Below are positions 22,541 to 34,250 of a DNA stretch of 64,000 nt, one piece after another; within the stretch, counting starts at the first letter, position 1; every line of letters begins with the position of its first letter. Source of the stretch: Phytophthora quininea (lineage: Eukaryota; Oomycota; Peronosporomycetes; Peronosporales; Peronosporaceae); contig JAAVTG010000476.1 of NCBI GenBank assembly GCA_011947345.1, positions 1 to 64,000 of the forward strand, written 5' to 3'. Both the position numbers and the translations under genes were made by a program. A model generated the notes under the pieces. That model made no database searches. It had not been told where the DNA came from and worked only from the letters and a program-made list of their open reading frames with translations.

Positions 22541-24226
22541 TTAGCAAGCCATGCAGCCGACTGAACATGCCGTTGGCATGGTCGACTTGGCAGAAAGCTT
22601 CCAATTGTCTCCTGCACAGCAGGAACACCCATTTTCATTGCCTGCACAGGCACAAGAGCAGCTTTTGTCACCGCGCTGCAGTCGTTCGATCGTGAGCGTG
22701 TTCATCGTGTCGTGGCTGTGGTACATGTTAAGGAAAAAGCGGTTCTGCAGTCGTTGAGGCACCTTGTGCGGGAACATGTGGAGCTTGGCCATTAAAAAGC
22801 GCTTCATCGCTACGAACGTTGTGCCATCAGCGTTCTCGTGACCAGTGAGCACCACGCCGGTGGAAATGTCCTTCCGAATGCGGCTGGACGTGTCGTACGG
22901 GTGCAGATCGTCTCGGTCCACGTAGTCTGTAGCTAACACAGTCGACTTCTTCCCGAAGTGACAGTAGAAAATCCCGTTCGACTCGAACTCCGGCATCTTT
23001 TCCAAATGCTGCTGCCTTCACTCACGCGAGATACAACGTGCTGGTGCGTGAAGTTGCATCGAATCGTGCCAAAGGACTGCGGATTCAAAAGAGTTAGCGT
23101 GATACTTTGCAAGCAACGTGAATTTGACGCACCTCACGATCCGCAGTAGTGCCTAAAGCCCTGTTCATCGCCTCGTCTTTTTCAGCATATTGCAGGTAAA
23201 TCGCGCGCCACTTGAAACACAGACACGCCTTCGTACTTGGAAACGGCAAAGTGGACGCAGTAGTGCTTGCCAAATTTGTCAAACATGTCCGAGTACTGGT
23301 AGGGCTGGTTGATATCGAGTCCTCGGGCTTTTGCTCGATAAACTTGTAGGTCATGTCTAGCTTTTCTTTACGGAGCGTCAGAATCATTTTCTTTCGCTCG
23401 TGTAGGTCCTTCGGAAGGTGAATATACGATTCCATCGGAGTCATCAGTGCCATGCGCTGTTCAGTTCACAAACTAGTAAGTACGGCATTAATACATCTCA
23501 GCGATGCTGCATCATATTTTAACGAACCACATCACTGACGGGCGAAAGCGCCAGCATGACCATGACACTTTCTGTGTAAACCTTTTGCTGCGTAGCAAGA
23601 GCTTTCAACAGCTTGTTCCTGCCTTCACTCTCCATTAGAAAGAACGACTTGTATTTTTCACGGCCATGGCGTCTGCTCTTGTTTCTTCGTTGCAGCTTCT
23701 TCGCCTTCAGTTGTTTCTGCGCTTCCAAATATTTGATTTCCTTCCGCAGCATGTCCAGTTCGTCCTATTAAAAATATTAACAATACATTCTCCAGGCTGA
23801 TAATAAAACACTAGAGACGCACCTCCATCGTCTCGTCATCCGTGACTTCCTCCTCTTCCTCGACTGCTCTCTCTGCAGTTTCTAAATTGTCAGTATTTCT
23901 AAGCGGCATTATTGGTGGTGGAATTGGCGGCAGCGCGTGCTGTAGCAAACTCTCTCGGTGTTTCTTCTCCTGCTCTTGAGCTAAACCCTGCAGTTCCTCT
24001 TCGTCTGTCGTGGGGACTGCTCACTCCAGTTCTCAGGAGTCCATGGCAGCAAGAAGTCCAAGTCTGGGAACTGGTCCAAGTCCACAGCGCCGTTACTGCT
24101 CTCCAGCGTCGTCTCTAGGTCTGTTAACAACTCGGCAGCGTCCAGGAAGCCCAAGATGTCATCGTCCATCTCGTCCAGAGCCCCTGCAATCGGTGGAGAA
24201 CTGACAGCGACGTGCTTTCCTTCCAT
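22541..24226 (-). CDS. Acidic, coiled-coil plus START-like protein, copy G, with Cys-rich tail
   Basis: ATG at 24226 (MEGKHVAVSSPP) begins an acidic N-terminus (DEMDDDILGFLDAAELL) absent from the other copies. A one-base break lies in the C-run near 24010. The first intron lies about 23764-23824 (donor GTGCGTC). Next come the coiled coil (MLRKEIKYLEAQKQLKAK), a second intron about 23458-23525, TPMESYIHLPKDLHERKK, another frame break, DINQPYQYSDMF and CVHFAVSKYEGVSVFQVARD. A third intron about 23070-23130 leads to GIFYCHFGKKSTVLATDYVD and DLHPYDTSSRIRKDISTG. The protein ends with a tail containing CSCACAGNENGCSCCAG and CSVGCMAC. It is the most divergent member. The tail may bind metal or form disulfides; that is inference. 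Confidence 0.65.
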
Positions 24227-24390
24227 TTCTGTATCAATTTCTAAATAAAAGCAGTATAGTCCTAACGGATGGACGATTTGCACAATAATGGCACGAAGAA
24301 GCCTTGCCGGACTTTGAAATGGAGACAAATTGTGAATGGGAAACACTCGATGCAAGATGTATTAACACAAACCCACACTGCTCACAATAC

Positions 24391-25463
24391 TTACGGGGTG
24401 TGCTTGGTTTCCTCCAAGAGCTGGTAGGCGTAGTAGTGAGCTCCACGCTCGCCAAGCTCCTCCGTCAGCACCAAGTAGATCGGACATGCACGCAGAGCAG
24501 GACTCACACGACCCTTGTCGAACAGAGAGTTGAGGAAAAGATCCTTCTTCGTGAAGTAGTCCAGGTTCTTCGGCGCCAGACCACCCGTGATGTAGAAGCC
24601 GCCACGAGGCAGGTACTTGAGCATCGCGTTGCCAGCCTCACGGCCGTACGCGCCCACGAAGATCTCCAGCGTCTGGTTGCACAGCTCGTTCGTCTTGGCG
24701 TTCTCGCCGATCACCTTGCCCTGCTGCGTGTTGGCCTGCAGGAACTCCTCGTGCACCTTCGGGTCCACCTTCTCCGGGAACTTCTTGGCCAGGAACGAGT
24801 AGATCGTGGCCAGACCGGGGCCGCTGATGATACGCTCCACGGAGAAGCGCTTGCCGCAGCCCAGGTTCGCCTTGATCTCGTTGTACAGTTCGATCTCGAT
24901 CTCATCGGCGGGGGCAAAGTCGGTGTGGCCACCTTCGCACGGGAAGCACGAGTACTGGCCATCGGTGCCGGGGTCAAGAAGCACTCACCGAGACCGGTCC
25001 CGGCACCGACGGTGGCCATCGGGGCGGTCGGGTCCTTTGGTGCATCGTTCAGCACGATGTACTCGTGGGGACGCAGCGTCAACAGACCGTAGCCCATGCC
25101 TACGAAGTCGTTGATGAGGCGGACCTTCTTGATGCCCAACTCCTTTTCGAGGCCTGGGCCGTCGATCTTCCAGCCGAACTCGACGTTGGTGAAGTCGACC
25201 GTGTTGTTGAGGATGGGACCGGCGCAAGCAAGCACACAAGCCTGCGGGATTTGGTCGACGACCTTGGCCTCGTTGAGGAAGAGGTGGCAGACTTCGGCGA
25301 AGCTGGCGTGCTTCTCGTTCAGGTACTTCTTGGAGAAGATCATCTCACCAGGAGCGATGTCACCGGTCGTGTGCTTGGAGCCGTGCGGTATGTTCCACAG
25401 CGACAGACGCGTGTTGGTGCCGCCGCAGTCGCCGGACATGATCAGGTCCATGTGAGGCGGCAT
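24391..25463 (-). CDS. GLK: Glucokinase, bacterial type (Glk family), copy 1
   Basis: ATP-dependent phosphorylation of glucose at the entry to glycolysis, cytosolic. Oomycetes use this bacterial-type enzyme family. Motifs: SGDCGGTNTRL (phosphate-binding loop), ACAGPILNN, LINDF (catalytic Asp), GAGTGLGE, CEGGHTDFAP (glucose-binding Glu/His) and ITGGLAPKNL. The start is taken at 25463 (MPPHMDLIMSG), though a longer non-ATG frame is open upstream. The frame breaks near 24985, just after GLGECFLT, where one base of a C/G run is missing; copy 3 is intact there. Length about 357 residues is usual for the family. Divergent from copy 2, with 1.1 kb between. Confidence 0.88.
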
Positions 25464-26574
25464 CGGGGTCGACACGTTGGTCGCCACCGAGTCGTCGTTG
25501 CAGCATCCAAGCAAACTATAAAGTGCTGTGAGTAGCCATCCAGGTTGGTATCACTACAACGACGTCACGTACGACATGGAGAAAGGATTCCGCACAAAGC
25601 GTTTGAGCGGTCGAAAGTCGATTCGGAAGTGGAGGTCGAGATGGCCAGCGCCTCGAGCCTTTGTCGATCGCTACCACTTGCACCGGCGTCAAAGGGACTT
25701 CAACTCGCGCGGCCAACTGTCCAAAACCACCACCATGGAGTTCTGCTTCTCTGCTTTAGACTTGGGCGCCCATGTAGTGGGAAGGAGGGTTGACAGATTT
25801 CATCACAGTTCGATCTTTATACGGCATTGGGGGGAGCCTCTATCGATACCGTGACAACGCTCCATGCCGGTTGCCTCCCGCTTCAACATGACTTTCGTTT
25901 TTATGCCGATTGCGCAGGGACCCCGCGTCGACAGCTGCCATGAATCAACTGAGTTCCGTGTTGAAGGAAGGCGGTCGTTTGATTTGCAAGAAGCTGCAGC
26001 AAGAGGCTGCTCGACACCAAATTGACGGCGTCGTTGATAGATCGGCATTTGAGTCGTTCGTGATCGTCTAAGGAGCTTGGATGTCGATGCTTCATGCAGT
26101 CAAGTGGAACTCGATCTTCCGGCTTTTGCTGCTTGGAGAACTGAAGATACTACGCTCCGTCTACTGTATGCGAACGAAGCACCAAAGCAGCTACATCTCA
26201 TGGAATACAGTGTGGAGGAGTTGGTCTTCGCCTCGAATGTGAATGCGTCCTTCTACAGCGGCTTACTTGCTCAACTTCTCGCGTAGTCGAGCCGTGTGGC
26301 GTCGAATAGACACAGCTCATGCAGTCCACGCATTCCTCCGTTGATCGACGAAAATGGCAACAGCGCCAAAGTGCAGGCGGTATCGCAGATGATACTGATC
26401 GACGCATGATTGCCAACTTCAAGCCCACACGCCAAAGATGACAAGGTCTCTATCCACGCGCCCTCCTCATGAACGCCATGCGGGCGAGGCAAAGCTCACT
26501 TTCCGATCGGCGACCAAGAGCCCAAGCGACTGCACCAGAGCGAACTGCTCCCTCCACCTCAACACTACAAGACC
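25464..26574. other. Region between the head-to-head glucokinases
   Basis: Should contain both promoters. A plus-strand stretch at 25940-26286 reads MNQLSSVLKEGGRLICKK and, after a frame change near 26068, ELDLPAFAAWRTED to ASFYSGLLAQLLA. It looks protein-coding but I do not recognise it. Confidence 0.4.
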
Positions 26575-27632
26575 ATGGCGTCCACTGACATGATCATGTC
26601 CGGCGACTGCGGCGGCACTAACACGCGTCTGTCGCTGTGGAACATCCCGCACGACTCCAAGCACACGACGGGCCAGATCGCCCCCGGTGAGATGATCTTC
26701 TCCAAGAAGTACCTGAACGAGAAGCACGCCAGCTTCGCCGAAGTCTGCCACCTCTTCCTCAACGAGGCCAAGATTGTCGACCAAATCCCGCAGGCTTGTG
26801 TGCTTGCTTGCGCCGGTCCCATCCTGAACAACACGGTCGACTTCACCAACGTCGAGTTCGGCTGGAAGATCGACGGCCCAGGCCTCGAAAAGGAGTTGGG
26901 CATCAAGAAGGTCCGCCTCATCAACGACTTCGTAGGCATGGGCTACGGTCTGTTGACGCTGCGTCCCCACGAGTACATCGTGCTGAACGATGCACCAAAG
27001 GACCCGACCGCCCCGATGGCCACCGTCGGTGCCGGGACCGGTCTCGGTGAGTGCTTGACCCCGGCACCGATGGCCAGTACTCGTGCTTCCCGTGCGAAGG
27101 TGGCCACACCGACTTTGCCCCCGCCGATGAGATCGAGATCGAACTGTACAACGAGATCAAGGCGAACCTGGGCTGCGGCAAGCGCTTCTCCGTGGAGCGT
27201 ATCATCAGCGGCCCCGGTCTGGCCACGATCTACTCGTTCCTGGCCAAGAAGTTCCCGGAGAAGGTGGACCCGAAGGTGCACGAGGAGTTCCTGCAGGCCA
27301 ACACGCAGCAGGGCAAGGTGATCGGCGAGAACGCCAAGACGAACGAGCTGTGCAACCAGACGCTGGAGATCTTCGTGGGCGCGTACGGCCGTGAGGCTGG
27401 CAACGCGATGCTCAAGTACCTGCCTCGTGGCGGCTTCTACATCACGGGTGGTCTGGCGCCGAAGAACCTGGACTACTTCACGAAGAAGGATCTTTTCCTC
27501 AACTCTCTGTTCGACAAGGGTCGTGTGAGTCCTGCTCTGCGTGCATGTCCGATCTACTTGGTGCTGACGGAGGAGCTTGGCGAGCGTGGAGCTCACTACT
27601 ACGCCTACCAGCTTCTGAAGGAGATGCAGTGA
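26575..27632 (+). CDS. GLK: Glucokinase, bacterial type, copy 2
   Basis: Nearly identical to copy 1 in inverted orientation. ATG at 26575 (MASTDMIMSGDCGG). It carries the same frame break after GLGEC (near 27056) and additionally lacks three bases there. The two copies differ at a few residues early on (HDSKHTTGQ versus HGSKHTTGD) and at the C-terminus (YQLLKEMQ versus YQLLEETKHTP). The shared break means either a common ancestral defect or the same assembly error in the same sequence context. Confidence 0.88.
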
Positions 27633-27791
27633 TGGGTAGTCTGCTAGTATGGTTGTGTTACTGAGACCGTATCGCGTTAATGTACCGGCAGTGACGCTCA
27701 CATTGCGGAAACAATATAGTTGTCGTGGTCAAGTATCGATTTGAATTTCTTTAAGACGTCGATTGACGCTTTGGGGTTTGGTTGTAGCGTG

Positions 27792-29163
27792 CTACACTTC
27801 ATGAAACACACTCTCGGACGACTGGTCGATATCAGCAACCGATTCTGCTGCGTTGACCTTCATTGAGGTTCCTTTAACCTCCTTGACGGTGATCCGACCG
27901 ACGTTGCCGCCGTTATTGCGACCGTAGCTCGCCTTGGAGACGCCATTCTCACTTGTCCGCAGACTGGCATCAGCTTTTGACTGACCGACGACAACTTTGC
28001 GGGCTCCTGTGGACGCACCAGGTCTCGTGCTGACTTTGCTTAGTTTGGATGTCAAGGAGGCGATGTTGCGTACGCTAGACGCCACGCTCCAGGTCATGAC
28101 CCAGTAACAAAACAGTAATGCGCCGTGCGAGGCGAGGATCGAAGCTTGGGGCCCTTTCACGACGATCCCGGTGCTGTCTCCCATGCCTTCAGCAAAAACG
28201 TAGCTGGCAGCACCCATGCCGGAGTAATGCGTACCACAGACGGCAATGCCCATGATCAGAGCACTACCTAAACGAAGAGCTTCGCTGTCTTGGAAGAAAG
28301 TGAGCTATTCGAATCGTAACAACCGTCAGATGTGTGAACTCGACAAATCGATAATACGAGCAGCGTACCGCGCGAAATAAGATCCAGAATGCCGCCGTCG
28401 CCGTAAAGAATGCAATCAGCACCGATAGCACCACGACCCCCGCGGTTAGCGTCATTTCAGCTTCCGTTCGCTGAGCCATCATGCCTAGATAATGCATGAC
28501 GAGCACCTGAGAGCTGCAAAGAGACCACCCCTGCTATCCGGAGCAAGCGCGAAAACAACGCGACGATCCGGATGCGCCTGGCCACCTTGTTCTTGTTGAC
28601 GATGTCGGCCATGTTGACTTTCTCCAAGTCCTTGACCTGTTGCAGCATGGAGAAATCAGTTACACTCTTCGAACCAGGGATTCTTGTCACGCACCAAAAT
28701 GCTTTTGCGCTTCTCCTGCTCCAACTCGAGGAAGAACGGGTCGGAGGATGCGATTTTAAGACCGGCAAACACGCCTCCGACGGCGCAGATGAACGACAAG
28801 ATGGTCAACCCAGCCTCGAAGTCCACGGCCAGCACCGACCCGTCTTCTCGTGTTAGCTCAAGTGCGTTCATGCCCGTGAAGTGCATGCACCAAATTCCAC
28901 ACCCGCCCAACGCAACAGACGACAGGATCATCAGCACGAGCTTGTCTCGGCCTTCCATCGCGCTACGCCATTTCTCCATCAGCTGAATTGCTGTGGCACG
29001 TGGAAAAATGGTTAGCAAAAAGACGAAGAAGAACAAAAACTTTCGCGGACGCACGAACTACAAACAACTTACTGCAGAAGCTACCGGTGACGGCGATCAA
29101 GTACGACAGAAAGATCTTGGACACCAGCCAGTGCTGGGTGATTGATTCCTCCTCAACGGCCAT
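27792..29163 (-). CDS. MHYT-domain integral membrane protein A
   Basis: Membrane protein with three MHYT-type motifs in transmembrane helices: IWCMHFTGMNAL, VMHYLGMMAQ and CGTHYSGMGA. In bacteria such domains are proposed to bind copper through the Met/His residues and to sense oxygen, CO or NO, usually ahead of signalling domains; no such output domain follows here. ATG at 29163 (MAVEEESITQHW). At least three short introns are needed: 29072-28991, one starting GTGCGTG near 28698 and one near 28360-28265. Two one-base breaks, each a missing G, lie at about 28520 and 28502, just before the second motif. The C-terminal tail of about 90 residues is hydrophilic. A tandem paralogue lies 220 bp upstream. 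Confidence 0.75.
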
Positions 29164-29385
29164 TGCTGCTTGAGCTGCTGGTCTTTGTCAACCGACAAAA
29201 GGCAAATAAACTCGTGAGATCGACCGTCGAACATCAACACCTCGACATTTATAGCGATTGATTTGCTAGCGCTAAAAGAAGCTTGAAGACGTTGACAGCA
29301 TAATACCGTCCGGGTTAGAAGGGATAAATCCGTAGACAAATCCACTGCCAAAGGGATTTAAGTTATCAATGAATGTATTTCATGT

Positions 29386-30640
29386 TTAGGAGGCAACGTA
29401 GATCTTTTGGCTACTGGTTCTGCTCGCATGCGACTCATTTCCTCGGGCAGAAACCCCTTCACGGATAGTCGTCGCAGTCATCGTCATCTCGGCCTTGCGC
29501 ACGTTGCGTACGACGCTGAAGCTGGCAAGCCAGTAGCAGGTCAATAATGCTCCATGCGAAGCGATGACCGCCGCATCCATCCGATTGATGATAAACCGCG
29601 TGGAATCAGCAAAGTTTTCGGCGCTGGGAGTATACGTCGCTGCCGCCATACCACAGTAATGGGTAGCGCAGACGGCAACACCCATGATCAAAGCACTTCC
29701 GAGTCGAAGGAGTTCACTGTCAGGTATAAACGTCAACTGTTGCAAAATGTCAGTGCTTGTTCTGGTTGGTATCTAATACGCTTTCCACTTACTGCTCGAA
29801 AAAGGATCCAGAAGGCTGCGTTGGCAGTGAAGAACGCGATGAGGACGGAAGCGACTACAACTCCGGGATAGAGAGTCATCGTAGCGTTCGTCCGCTGCGC
29901 CAGCATACCGAGGTAATGCATTCCCAGAACACCTAGCGCTGCGAATGCTCCGCCTAGCATAATGAGCCATAGTCGAGAGAATAGAGCGATAATCTACGAC
30001 AAACACCGCAAATGAGAGTCCCGACAGGAGACAACAGGGCAAAAATATTGACACGCACTTTGATTCGGCGGGTGACTGCGCTTTTGTTGACCACCGTCGA
30101 CATTTTGACGTTTTTCAAGTTACTGGCCTGTACGAGATTGAGATACAGGTAAGTTTGGATGGAGTAGAGACATTCTCACAGTGATACCGTACCAACATCT
30201 CTTTACGTCGACTCGCCTCCATCTCGAGGAAGTACGGGTCGGACGACGCGATTTTAAGCCCAACAAATACTCCAAGCACGGCGAAGAAGAAGGACAGGAC
30301 CGTGTAGCCCAGCTCAAAGTCCATCTCGAGTACTGTGCCATCTTTAAACTTTAATTCCAGTGCCGTCATGCCCGTGAAGTGCGTGCACCAAATACCGCAA
30401 CCGCCGAGTGCGGAAGCTGACAGGATGAGCATGACTCGCTTGTGCACGACTCCGTCGACTCGGCGCCAGTTCTCCATCAGTTGAATTGCTACAGTGGCGA
30501 AATATTAGCAGTACATTCTTGTACGAATTCCATGTGAGTACAAACTTACTGCAGTAACTTCCTGTGGTGGAGATGAGATAGGACAACAGAATCATGGACC
30601 ACGACCAGTATTGCAGCACACTCCCATTAATGCCCGCCAT
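29386..30640 (-). CDS. MHYT-domain integral membrane protein B
   Basis: Tandem paralogue of A. ATG at 30640 (MAGINGSVLQYW). The motifs are IWCTHFTGMTAL, LGMHYLGMLAQ and CATHYCGMAA, again with about seven hydrophobic helices. Introns interrupt at the same points as in A: after TTGSYC, after KEML, after TRRIK and after ILFRAV. The splice-corrected frame is open, so this copy looks intact. The tail is shorter than in A (ends SQKIYVAS). Same strand and same order suggest tandem duplication. Confidence 0.8.
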
Positions 30641-31540
30641 CGTGACAGCTTGAATTCTACCAAGTCTACTTGGTCTCTGTTGCACGTGTGCTGGAGTACT
30701 ACAGCTCGCGAACACTAAGAATAACGCTGATCAGCTTGACGCCGCGGCTAAATTTGCCGAGCAAGGGAATTGCGCTTTTATTTGCATTTGGGACGGAATC
30801 GTGCTTCTTTTGTGCGAGCAACCTGCCAAGTAACGATACTCAGAACGATTGAATCGTACATGCGCCAAATCATTGCTGTTGCTAGCAGCATCAAGATCAA
30901 TGCGTTAAAGACCGCCCTTGGTAAATATCAATCACGTAGTTGACAATTTTTGAGCTCGGACCACACTTTGGAAAACAGGTACGGTATGTCATCTCGACTT
31001 GCTTGGCGGCTGGCGTCGCGATTTTTTTTTGCGGTTGAAGAAGTCTGAAGCTGACTGATACTAGTTCTCTCTTCGTCTTGACCGTTATGCGTTCACAAAA
31101 GCCGCTGGTTGGAGCTAATCGCGTCGTCCTTGGATTCTGAGGCACCACACAGTGACTAAGAGAATAATCAAGAGGAAGAAAGCATTTTGCAGTTCATGAG
31201 CCTAATAATTGCGGTCTTACTACGCGCACAATTTGCGACGCATCAGCTTGTGTGTGATGGGAACTTTTGTCGTGAGAATAACCTGAAATCAAACCAGGCA
31301 TCCGGGGTTTCCTTCTGTAATCCTGAGGCCAATGTCAACTGAATCGCCCCGTGCGCGATAATATTCTGTCTGCCTGATGAATTCCAGCATGATTACGTTC
31401 GTGGCGCAGTCATCATATAATGAAATTCCTGACAAGCTTCCTTGTCTCGAGACCATGGAATCGTAAGTAGTCGTGGCGTCAAATGTCATGATTATGCGCA
31501 AGCGTTGAATACATTCGTATTTTCTTGCAAAGCAAACTGC
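30641..31540. other. Intergenic, nothing recognised
   Basis: No coding sequence or repeat family recognised on either strand. The right end leads into the RXLR-type upstream region of the locus at 31631. Confidence 0.45.
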
Positions 31541-31630
31541 TCGAGCTTGCCTGCATTTCTTATCTTGCATTTTGTGACCTCCGGCTAAGCATCGACAAAC
31601 CAAGTACACTAACTGCCGAGAAAAACAGTC

Positions 31631-32295
31631 ATGCATCATGTTTTGGTCCTGTTGCTGACTGTGATGACTTTCGTCGCCGTCGCCTCTGCGCTTTCAATTG
31701 CTACGGAGAGCAAGCAAGTCGAGGCCATCATCACCTGAAAGCGGTCTCTGCGCGTCCAAGCAAAGGCCACTGAGGGCACTGAAGAAAGGGGAATCATCAA
31801 TGCTGCTGCCTTGAAACTAGCGTTCAAACCTAGGTCGACGAAGATATATCCGATCAACGTGCTGCACAAGTTGGTGGCTGGCAAGGTGTCTCTCACAGAC
31901 GATACCGTGTGCACATGACTCAAGTACGTGCTCAAATACCGAGCAGCCAAAGGTGAACACAACGTCTACGCTTCCAGTGACGTCGTTTTCAGCACGTTGC
32001 AGCAGAAATTTTCAGAAAACGCATCGCGTTGCTTTTGATGTCCATGGCCAAGCAGTCCGAACTCAAGGATCTCTCGAAACAACTGGAGCCGCAGCTGTTT
32101 AGTCTGTTGCGTGAGCGCCAAGTATCCACCGATTATTTGAAAGGAGTTTTGCGCGTGGAGACGGATGGTAGAACGGCTGTCGAATTGCCGAGTGACCCTG
32201 CCTACAGGTTGTGGGTTAGGTACGTAACTGAGGTGTTCAAGCCGAAGCTACGACGACGCATTGATTTGGCTGAGGCTTTAAGACGTAGTGCTTAA
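31631..32295 (+). pseudogene. RXLR-dEER effector pseudogene
   Basis: Leader and signal peptide (MHHVLVLLLTVMTFVAVASA) are preserved, as are RSLR and TEER. A TGA lies immediately before the RXLR motif (about 31736) and a second TGA near 31917 at the start of the WY body. One A is missing from a run near 32015. The C-terminal part (LLMSMAKQSELKDLSKQLE, VSTDYLKGVLRVETDGRT) ends at 32295. The copy at 60101-59482 carries both TGAs at the same positions, so the pseudogene was duplicated after it died. Confidence 0.8.
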
Positions 32296-33563
32296 AGCCT
32301 GAGCCAAATCAATGCGACGTTTTCCACAGTCCTACGAAATTGGATTGCTTGACCGATAGCGAAGAATAGTACTGCTACCGTAGCAATCACTCAATAATTC
32401 TCCACAGTCACTTCATCTCGTGCCGTCTGAACAAACCCTCACATCGACTGGACCACCAACCCGATACATCACCATGAAGCGCATCCATAGTGGCCATGGA
32501 AATCTCAGCCGCTTGGAGATACGTTTTTGATGCAGAGTGCATGAAGACAATAATCTCTTCAGTCCGTCGACGGCATCAAGACACAGTTGCTAGCGCTGGA
32601 GGAGAGGCTCACGACGCTGCAGAAGCGCCCTCGCAGCGCTCGCGCCCAAATCCTGGACGTCGTGGGCGCCAACGCCGCACTCCGAGAGCTTCTCCACGGG
32701 CAGCAGCTGGCTGTGGCTGGCGCCCAGTCCATGATGGCGGGGCTTCAGGTCATTTCTAACGTTGCTATCAGCATTTCTAATCAAATATGAACTGGGAAAA
32801 CATTTGCTGTTAGGAAGTGCAAGCAAGCCCGTTGTGCAGACATATCCACCTGCCTAAGGAGTGGTGGGAGCGGAGACAGGTTCTGCTGGGTCTGAAGCAC
32901 GACATGATCACTCGAGGCTGTCAGTATGTCGTGGCTCGCAGCCAACATTTAGATCTGATGAAGGGGATGCGGTGGACGGCGATATCAACACGTCCATTTG
33001 GAACTATCGTCTTCTGTTGACAGATAGCAACGAGATCACATCGGAACTGTGAGTAAACAGGATTCTGACGGTGCAACTACTATTGGTGACACTGATAACG
33101 ACGAGGACGACGAAGAACTCGTCGTTGTCATGCAGCGTGTTGCGTTCATGAATGGAGCAGATACAAACGCCCAGAGACGACCCCATCTACACGCACGTTC
33201 ACTTGCCGAAGCGCTCGAGTGCTCGGCGAGCTGCCGTCATTGCCCCCGTCTTTCATGACCGATGACTCATTGGTCGAGAAGGACGACAAGCTGCAACGGG
33301 CTTACCGCTATTTGGCGGCGCAAAGTCGACATTTTGACTTGATGAAGCCACGTTCTTCGACTGCACTGAGGAGACGGACGGTATCTTCCAGTTGCGCGGA
33401 GCCTACTCGTTACATCAAGTATTCGAGGCTCTGGTGTTTGACGTCTTCAATGTGCAGACCAGCATTTCGGAGAAGACGGGCGACGCTTGAACGATGACGC
33501 TCACATCTTGAACCACCTCCAACCACGGAAATGGAGAGATGACCGAAGTAACCGCGGTGTTCC
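32296..33563 (+). pseudogene. Mosaic START-like pseudogene (copies F and E fused)
   Basis: 32580-33010 derives from a copy F-type gene, including its 65-bp-class intron (about 32748-32814), with an internal deletion joining DLMK to GDAVDGDINTSIWNY. A second deletion brings the acidic loop and ELVVVMQRVAFM directly after TSE. There the sequence switches to a copy E-type 5' region (EQIQTPRDDPIYTHVHLP is out of frame), then YLAAQSRHFDLMKPRSST. It ends at the junction with the minus-strand RXLR leader at 33563. The same order occurs, inverted, at 59180-57895. Confidence 0.75.
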
Positions 33564-33633
33564 CAGTTGAAAGCGCAGAGGCGACGGCGACGAAAGTCAT
33601 CACAGTCAGCAACAGAGCCCAACCACGACGCAT
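33415..33633 (-). pseudogene. RXLR-type leader and signal peptide fused to antisense START-like DNA
   Basis: ATG at 33633 gives MRRGWALLLTVMTFVAVASA, identical in type to the intact gene at 34251. Directly after ALST the frame passes into the antisense of the mosaic START-like pseudogene and stays open for about 50 further codons. No RXLR or EER follows. The junction sequence is the same as at 57826. It is divergent from 34251, sharing about 620 bp upstream. Confidence 0.65.
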
Positions 33634-33924
33634 GGCTGCTCTTCTTGTGAGTTAGTTGGCGGGCTTGGTTTGTCGAAGCTCAGTTGGCGGTATCAAAATG
33701 CGCACTGAGAAGCGCTGGCAACCTCGAGCGATCTGCTCCATCATTACAGCCAATAATGAGCTGTACCAGCAGTCCGAAATTGAATCCTTGAGTACATGTA
33801 AAAACCGTCGACTCCGCAGATCACGATTCTTTAGTACTGTATACCGCATAGATTGTATACTAAGAATATGTGATCTGTGTTTAAGTTGACGCCATTTGAA
33901 CACTCTCCGCCGCATTCGTCCGAC

Positions 33925-34128
33925 TCAAAGAACGTAGAAATCTACGCTGTTGTTATCGTTCCACGTGCCGGTCACCATTCTGTGGGATGAAAGTCTGAAT
34001 CCCATATGGTAGAACCAGCGTTCTCGATTCATCTTCAGGATCTGCTCATTGATATTTGCTTTCACATTGAATTTCAACACAACGATCTCAATGATATGGT
34101 ATATTACGGGACGGCTGGCACAGCGCAT
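33925..34128 (-). other. Unknown repeated protein module
   Basis: Minus-strand frame containing RERWFYHMGFRLSSHRMVTG then TWNDNNSVD. Closely similar pieces occur at 60290-60480 (minus) and 53735-53862 (plus), the latter two extending into AFFESDECG. I do not recognise the family. Confidence 0.45.
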
Positions 34129-34169
34129 TGGCTGTAAACACCATTGAGCAGATCGCGTGAGTTTGTCTG

Positions 34170-34250
34170 CGCTTCTCAGTGCGCATTTTGAGACCTCCAG
34201 CTGAGCTTCGACAAACCAAGCCCACCAACTAACTCACAAGAAGAGCAGCC
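34170..34250 (+). promoter_or_regulatory. Conserved RXLR 5' leader
   Basis: The stretch GCGCATTTTGAGACC, then GAGCTTCGACAAACCAAG, then CAAGAAGAGCAGCC just before the ATG recurs with variations before every RXLR-type ATG in the window: 20688, 22289, 31631, 33633, 57826, 60101 and 63979. The CATTTT portion resembles the oomycete initiator element; that reading is inference. Confidence 0.55.

Noticed and set aside
25000..27100. An intron (GGTGAGTGC ... GGCCAG) explaining the glucokinase frame break
   Set aside because: Splicing those sites would not restore the frame and would delete conserved residues that copy 3 encodes continuously there; a missing base explains it better.
24304..27701. Long open frames antisense to both glucokinases (about 250-260 codons each)
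   Set aside because: They mirror the glucokinase coding strand, appear in both copies for the same reason (codon bias leaves few antisense stops), and contain no motif of their own.
33415..33633. Calling the leader fusion a functional secreted effector
   Set aside because: It has no RXLR or EER and its body is antisense to a pseudogene; without transcript evidence it is better described as a rearrangement product.
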